Origin: Nemertoderma westbladi
Lineage: Eukaryota; Xenacoelomorpha; Nemertodermatida; Nemertodermatidae
Assembly (NCBI GenBank): GCA_032718475.1
Contig: JAUCBJ010003830.1
Span: forward strand, 1-34,469
DNA: 34,469 nt
Reading direction: 5' to 3'
A model generated the notes under the pieces. It was given only the letters and a program-made list of their open reading frames with translations, had not been told where the DNA came from and made no database searches. Of this stretch, positions 28,434-34,469 are shown piece by piece. A program made the position numbers and the translations under genes. Numbering within the stretch: the stretch's first letter is position 1; the number at the start of each line of letters is the position of its first letter.

Positions 28434-30050
28434 TCCTGGGTTGGACTTGGACTATACCTGGACCTATGGGTCGTGATTATATCTGCATGGTGCAGTATAT
28501 GCATTATACATTCATGCATCAAGACATATATGGAACATATTTGTATCTACATATACATTTACATGTATATATACGCATCGTCTAATGCGACTTAATAACT
28601 TTGTTGTAAACAACTCCGGTTTATTATACTTCCTTTAGATATTGATGGAATATCTCATAAATAGAATGCCTGAATCTTATAAAACGAATCTGTATATAAT
28701 ACAAAAAAGGTGTACAGAGGTACTCCTTGATGTAATACCATCATTGTGTTTGTTGTTTTAAAGAAAAAAAATGATATTTATGTATAAAAATTTTACATTT
28801 GCGGTTTATAATATCGAACAAAATATGTATCATAATGATAAAACATGAGTAATAAATTGTGGCTACTATTAATATGTAACACTATACATGTGTCCATGGT
28901 ATACATAAAATATACGATATAAAAGTGGGTATAACAATTATTATTCGCTCGGTAAACGAAATTATTACAAATACAAATTTGGTGTGCTAAGTACAGGAGT
29001 AATAAGGAAGTTGTGTAATGTGTAACACCAATAGGGCCTAGGGAATAAATTAAATTCAAGGTATTTTACATTAAAAACACGTCTTGTTCTTATTAGACAT
29101 CACTTGGTTAATCAGAATATATACAGTAGCTATATATTCAGGGCATTGGATATAATCTAAAATGATAAACCACCTAAGTATTGAATATAAAATACAATAT
29201 ATAAATACGTTTTCCTGAGTTTTTTCTATGAGTACTTTTATTCTCACTTACTTAGTACTTTAATTTCTGCTTAAATAAATAATAATTAATTATAATATGA
29301 TTTTGTTCAGAAAATATAAAAAACCCAAATTCATTTCAACTCCAATTAATTTCATAAATAAATAAGTAAGAGTATTAATATACTGGTCAATACTGCGGTC
29401 ACCACCTAGGGCTTTACTCACAAAGTCTGACAACTTATACCACATATTATAATGCGATTAATCTATATGGATGCGCAGTAGCAATATGGTAGACTTATTC
29501 AGTAGATTTGTTTCTACAGTAGGTAGAAATTAGTACAATACAGTAGACATTTATCGTGTATATTCCAAACCAATAAGTAATAATAGTGCGAGGAGAATTA
29601 TTTGCAATCCGTTTAGTAATAATATATATACAATTATTCCACTGTGTATCATTGTATATGTTAGGAGTCTACAGTATATAGGAATGCCCTGAAATTATCA
29701 TTTTGGAGCATACCAAGTTAACTATCGTTAATTTGGACCTAGACTATACTTGGACTTGCTATACTGGACTTGGACTATACTATGAAGTCCTGTTTTGGTC
29801 TTAATATTCGATTTACGTAAAATAAAAAACATTGCCGAAATGGCCCATCAGTGCCACCATAAAAAATACTAAGGTATAAAAAATTACCGGTATACGAAAC
29901 AGTGAATTATTAATAATAAATAGTCTATATTATGGTGAAATATAAAATGATAGTATTAAAACAATGAATTAATATTTTTAAGTGTGTACTTTGACCGTAA
30001 ACTGTACTAAACCCATGCGAGTCCTATGCGTATTTTGTGTGGTATTCGTG
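28434..30050. other. Non-coding 3' interior of the DNA transposon
   Basis: AT-rich, without a credible frame. GGACTTGGACTATAC-type phrases occur at 28443 and again, several times, at 29735-29785. Otherwise nothing is recognised. Confidence 0.5.
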
Positions 30051-30320
30051 TGTAATTCCACAGTGTGCACAAGATAACTATCATATGCGAATATCATGTG
30101 AATCTTCTGCGATATAACGCACATTAGCGCGTTAAAAGCATGTAATTCCACAGTGTGCACAAGACAACTATCACATACGAATTACATGTGAATCATGTGA
30201 GATGCAACGCACATTAATGTGTAGAAAGTGAGTAGTTCCACATTTACAATATTATGTGCGAATTATGTGTTTATCTTGGGGGATATAACGCACTTAAGTG
30301 CGTAACTACAAAGTGGGTTG
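30051..30320. repeat. 90-bp subterminal tandem repeat (3 units)
   Basis: (A/T)GTA(A/G)TTCCACA starts at 30051, 30141 and 30231, exactly 90 bp apart. Units share CAGTGTGCACAAGA-AACTATCA (first two), TGTGAATC and the ATAACGCACATTA-type motif (ending in a near-palindromic GCGCGTTA, TGTGTAGA or GTGCGTAA). It is rich in TGCG and CGCA words next to the right TIR. Confidence 0.85.
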
Positions 30321-30381
30321 CGCGTATGTTTACGTGTTTCATATGAAGCCCTTTTACGCATGTGTACAACAGAGTGCGTTT

Positions 30382-30403
30382 CGCACTTACATGATTCACT
30401 GGG
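30382..30403 (-). repeat. Right terminal inverted repeat
   Basis: Ends TTCACTGGG; its inverse matches 23374-23395 at 19 of 22 positions. TA at 30404-30405 is the duplicated target. Confidence 0.85.
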
Positions 30404-33400
30404 TAGGCCACTTTGTCCTTCTTACAATGTAGTAACCAATGCCAATATATTCCTATACAGTACAGGTAGGCCACTTTGTCCTTCTTACAATGTAGTAACC
30501 AATGCCAATATATTCCTATACAGTACAGGTAGGCCACTTTGTCCTTATTACAATGTAGTAACCAATGCCAATATATTCCTATACAGTACAGGTAGGCCAC
30601 TTTGTCCTTCTTACAATGTAGTAACCAATGCCAATATATTCCTATACAGTACAGGTAGGCCACTTTGTCCTTCTTACAATGTAGTAACCAATGCCAATAT
30701 ATTCCTATACAGTACAGGTAGGCCACTTTGTACTCTCTTACAATGTAGTAACCAATGCCAATATATTCCTATACAGTACAGGTAGGCCACTTTGTACTCT
30801 CTTACAATGTAGTAACCAATGCCAATATATTCCTATACAGTACAGGTAGGCCACTTTGTCCTTCTTACAATGTAGTAACCAATGCCAATATATTCCTATA
30901 CAGTACAGGTAGGCCACTTTGTCCTTCTTACAATGTAGTAACCAATGCCAATATATTCCTATACAGTACAGGTAGGCCACTTTGTCCTTCTTACAATGTA
31001 GTAACCAATGCCAATATATTCCTATACAGTACAGGTAGGCCACTTTGTACTCTCTTACAATGTAGTAACCAATGCCAATATATTCCTATACAGTACAGGT
31101 AGGCCACTTTGTCCTTCTTACAATGTAGTAACCAATGCCAATATATTCCTATACAGTACAGGTAGGCCACTTTGTCCTTCTTACAATGTAGTAACCAATG
31201 CCAATATATTCCTATACAGTACAGGTAGGCCACTTTGTCCTTCTTACAATGTAGTAACCAATGCCAATATATTCCTATACAGTACAGGTAGGCCACTTTG
31301 TCCTTCTTACAATGTAGTAACCAATGCCAATATATTCCTATACAGTACAGGTAGGCCACTTTGTACTCTCTTACAATGTAGTAATGTAGTAACCAATGCC
31401 AATATATTCCTATACAGTACAGGTAGGCCACTTTGTACTCTCTTACAATGTAGTAATGTAGTAACCAAAGCCAATATATTCCTATACAGTACAGGTAGGC
31501 CACTTTGTACTCTCTTACAATGTAGTAACCAATGCCAATATATTCCTATACAGTACAGGTAGGCCACTTTGTACTCTCTTACAATGTAGTAACCAATGCC
31601 AATCTATTCCTATACAGTACAGGTAGGCCACTTTGTCCTTCTTACAATGTAGTAATCAATGCCAATATATTCCTATACAGTACAGGTAGGCCACTTTGTA
31701 CTCTCTTACAATGTAGTAACCAATGCCAATATATTCCTATACAGTACAGGTAGGCCACTTTGTACTCTCTTACAATGTAGTAACCAATGCCAATATATTC
31801 CTATACAGTACAGGTAGGCCACTTTGTACTCTCTTACAATGTAGTAACCAATGCCAATATATTCCTATACAGTACAGGTAGGCCACTTTGTACTCTCTTA
31901 CAATGTAGTAACCAATGCCAATATATTCCTATACAGTACAGGTAGGCCACTTTGTACTCTCTTACAATGTAGTAACCAATGCCAATATATTCCTATACAG
32001 TACAGGTAGGCCACTTTGTCCTTCTTACAATGTAGTAACCAATGCCAATATATTCCTATACAGTACAGGTAGGCCACTTTGTCCTTCTTACAATGTAGTA
32101 ACCAATGCCAATATATTCCTATACAGTACAGGTAGGCCACTTTGTCCTTCTTACAATGTAGTAACCAATGCCAATATATTCCTATACAGTACAGGTAGGC
32201 CACTTTGTCCTTCTTACAATGTAGTAACCAATGCCAATATATTCCTATACAGTACAGGTAGGCCACTTTGTCCTTCTTACAATGTAGTAACCAATGCCAA
32301 TATATTCCTATACAGTACAGGTAGGCCACTTTGTCCTTCTTACAATGTAGTAACCAATGCCAATATATTCCTATACAGTACAGGTAGGCCACTTTGTCCT
32401 TCTTACAATGTAGTAACCAATGCCAATATATTCCTATACAGTACAGGTAGGCCACTTTGTACTCTCTTACAATGTAGTAATGTAGTAACCAATGCCAATA
32501 TATTACTATACAGTACAGGTAGGCCACTTTGTACTCTCTTACAATGTAGTAATGTAGTAACCAATGCCAATATATTCCTATACAGTACAGGTAGGCCACT
32601 TTGTACTCTCTTACAATGTAGTAACCAATGCCAATATATTCCTATACAGTACAGGTAGGCCACTTTGTACTCTCTTACAATGTAGTAACCAATGCCAATC
32701 TATTCCTATACAGTACAGGTAGGCCACTTTGTCCTTCTTACAATGTAGTAACCAATGCCAATATATTCCTATACAGTACAGGTAGGCCACTTTGTACTCT
32801 CTTACAATGTAGTAACCAATGCCAATATATTCCTATACAGTACAGGTAGGCCACTTTGTACTCTCTTACAATGTAGTAACCAATGCCAATATATTCCTAT
32901 ACAGTACAGGTAGGCCACTTTGTACTCTCTTACAATATAGTAACCAATGCCAATATATTCCTATACAGTACAGGTAGGCCACTTTGTCCTTCTTACAATG
33001 TAGTAACCAATGCCAATATATTCCTATACAGTACAGGTAGGCCACTTTGTACTCTCTTACAATGTAGTAACCAATGCCAATATATTCCTATACAGTACAG
33101 GTAGGCCACTTTGTCCTTCTTACAATGTAGTAACCAATGCCAATATATTCCTATACAGTACAGGTAGGCCACTTTGTACTCTCTTACAATGTAGTAACCA
33201 ATGCCAATATATTCCTATACAGTACAGGTAGGCCACTTTGTCCTTCTTACAATGTAGTAACCAATGCCAATATATTCCTATACAGTACAGGTAGGCCACT
33301 TTGTACTCCTTCTTACAATGTAGTAACCAATGCCAATATATTCCTATACAGTACAGGTAGGCCACTTTGTCCTTCTTACAATGTAGTAACCAATGCCAAT

Positions 33401-34184
33401 ATATTCCTATACAGTACAGGTAGGCCACTTTGTCCTTCTTACAATGTAGTAACCAATGCCAATATATTCCTATACAGTACAGGTAGGCCACTTTGTCCTT
33501 CTTACAATGTAGTAACCAATGCCAATATATTCCTATACAGTACAGGTAGGCCACTTTGTACTCTCTTACAATGTAGTAACCAATGCCAATATATTCCTAT
33601 ACAGTACAGGTAGGCCACTTTGTCCTTCTTACAATGTAGTAACCAATGCCAATATATTCCTATACAGTACAGGTAGGCCACTTTGTCCTTCTTACAATGT
33701 AGTAACCAATGCCAATATATTCCTATACAGTACAGGTAGGCCACTTTGTACTCTCTTACAATGTAGTAACCAATGCCAATATATTCCTATACAGTACAGG
33801 TAGGCCACTTTGTTCTCTCTTACAATGTAGTAACCAATGCCAATATATTCCTATACAGTACAGGTAGGCCACTTTGTCCTTCTTACAATGTAGTAACCAA
33901 TGCCAATATATTCCTATACAGTACAGGTAGGCCACTTTGTCCTTCTTACAATGTAGTAACCAATGCCAATATATTCCTATACAGTACAGGTAGGCCACTT
34001 TGTCCTTCTTACAATGTAGTAACCAATGCCAATATATTCCTATACAGTACAGGTAGGCCACTTTGTCCTTCTTACAATGTAGTAACCAATGCCAATATAT
34101 TCCTATACAGTACAGGTAGGCCACTTTGTACTCTCTTACAATGTAGTAACCAATGCCAATATATTCCTATACAGTACAGGTAGG
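30404..34184. repeat. 63/64-bp minisatellite, right part (59 units)
   Basis: I count 59 units of the same repeat as at 22999-23373. Unit types are 63 bp (TCCTTCTTAC), 64 bp (TACTCTCTTAC), 72 bp with a doubled AATGTAGT (near 31380, 31452, 32471, 32548) and one 66-bp hybrid (TACTCCTTCTTAC, near 33305). Because 63 is divisible by 3, runs of 63-bp units stay open on both strands, giving repetitive frames up to about 247 codons that I do not accept as genes. The array ends in ACAGGTAGGTAAAAAA. Confidence 0.97.
31380..32860. repeat. Higher-order repeat within the minisatellite (17 units, 1,096 bp)
   Basis: Two consecutive 72-bp units followed two units later by the rare CAATCTATTCC variant occur at 31380-31610 and again at 32470-32706. 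The offset is exactly 1,096 bp for the CAATCTATT unit (31603 and 32699). Small later changes distinguish the copies (CCAAAGCC at 31466, TATTACTATAC at 32502). Confidence 0.85.
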
Positions 34185-34469
34185 TAAAAAAAACCGAACA
34201 AAAAAACAAGACTTTCGGTGTTTTGTCATTGAATAGATAATAAGAAAACGCAAATACGGTTTTATTGAAATATGTGTCTTGAAATATGTAGTTACATATA
34301 GGTTGTACAATGCAAAAATACCGTAAGTACAAAAAATAACTCTGACGTCAAAATATTAACGGAAAGTGAAAAATAATCACGTAGAAAAATTTCCCACCCC
34401 CAATCGCGTAGGGTTATAAAAAATTAGTAATTTACGGACATTTTAAACCAACAATCTCGAAATGACTTG
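34185..34469. other. Right flank of the minisatellite
   Basis: AT-rich, with TTGAAATATGT twice (34265, 34281) and the CAATGCAAAAATACCGTAAGT motif at about 34309-34329, the same short motif found beside exon 1 of the fibrinogen-related gene. No gene is seen. Confidence 0.5.

Larger units (their letters stand above)
23374..30403 (+). mobile_element. CMC (CACTA/EnSpm-Mirage-Chapaev)-type DNA transposon, 7,030 bp
   Basis: The ends are CCCAGTGAA... and ...TTCACTGGG. The minisatellite unit it interrupts reads ACAGGTAGGCC, and the junctions read ACAGGTA|CCCAGTG and CACTGGG|TAGGCC, so exactly TA is duplicated. CCCAG agrees with the CMCWR terminal rule described for animal EnSpm/CACTA elements, and the transposase fragment is Tnp2-like. 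Subterminal regions are crowded with (A/G)TGCG motifs and a 90-bp tandem repeat, as known for CACTA elements whose second protein binds such repeats. It carries two genes, transposase and an unrelated spliced gene, recalling the TnpD/TnpA pair. The transposase is damaged, so this copy is probably no longer self-sufficient. Confidence 0.82.

Noticed and set aside
30404-34184. Resemblance to a CRISPR array
   Set aside because: Units are near-identical over their whole length with no unique spacers, there are no cas genes, and the sequence is eukaryotic.
30271-34332. Many long ORFs on both strands of the minisatellite
   Set aside because: They arise because the 63-bp unit is divisible by 3 and has one stop-free frame per strand. 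The frames break at every 64-bp variant and start anywhere in the unit, so none is annotated as a gene.

Overview
The window looks like a repeat-rich, AT-rich piece of an invertebrate animal nuclear genome. The reasons are spliced genes with GT-AG introns, a secreted fibrinogen-related gene, and layered animal-type transposable elements (BEL/Pao LTR retrotransposon, RTE LINE, Helitron relic, CMC/EnSpm-type DNA transposon). There are no operons, ribosome binding sites or bacterial genes. I cannot name the species.

Layout, left to right. 1-1610: decayed mobile DNA, namely a tRNA-like SINE head (176-250), a Helitron helicase relic with a surviving intron (299-755) and the C-terminal scrap of a CR1/L2/Rex1-style LINE reverse transcriptase (1411-1590), ending in a C-run. 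1611-8232: a complete, very young BEL/Pao retrotransposon with 263-bp LTRs differing at one base, PBS, one gag-pol ORF and PPT, inserted into the C-run. 8233-12865: a MITE-like inverted-repeat element, a head-to-head tandem repeat, a promoter-like site with a 10-bp-period repeat ahead of a TATA box, and an unrecognised minus-strand ORF of 148 aa. 12866-16052: a complete RTE-clade LINE on the minus strand, bounded by a 13-bp target-site duplication and itself sitting inside a roughly 231-bp duplicated repeat. 16640-19345: a GC-rich remnant with two overlapping gag-like frames (CCHC zinc knuckles) and an LTR-like segment. 19651-20191: two short unrecognised coding-like frames.

21018-22804 (minus strand) is the one convincing host gene. 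It has four phase-0 exons encoding a signal peptide, two duplicated coiled-coil segments and a C-terminal fibrinogen domain, about 323 aa in all. Just upstream of it lies a 63/64-bp minisatellite of 65 units. The array is split in two (22999-23373 and 30404-34184) by a 7,030-bp DNA transposon at 23374-30403, which has CCCAGTG termini, a TA target duplication, a damaged Tnp2-like transposase and a second spliced gene. The right half of the array carries a higher-order repeat of 17 units (1,096 bp).

The most notable points are the exactly mappable transposon-in-minisatellite insertion, the near-identical BEL LTRs, the structurally intact RTE with its TSD, the exon-duplicated fibrinogen gene next to the array, and coding relics hidden in regions without long ORFs. 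All family assignments come from motifs read by eye; no database search was possible.
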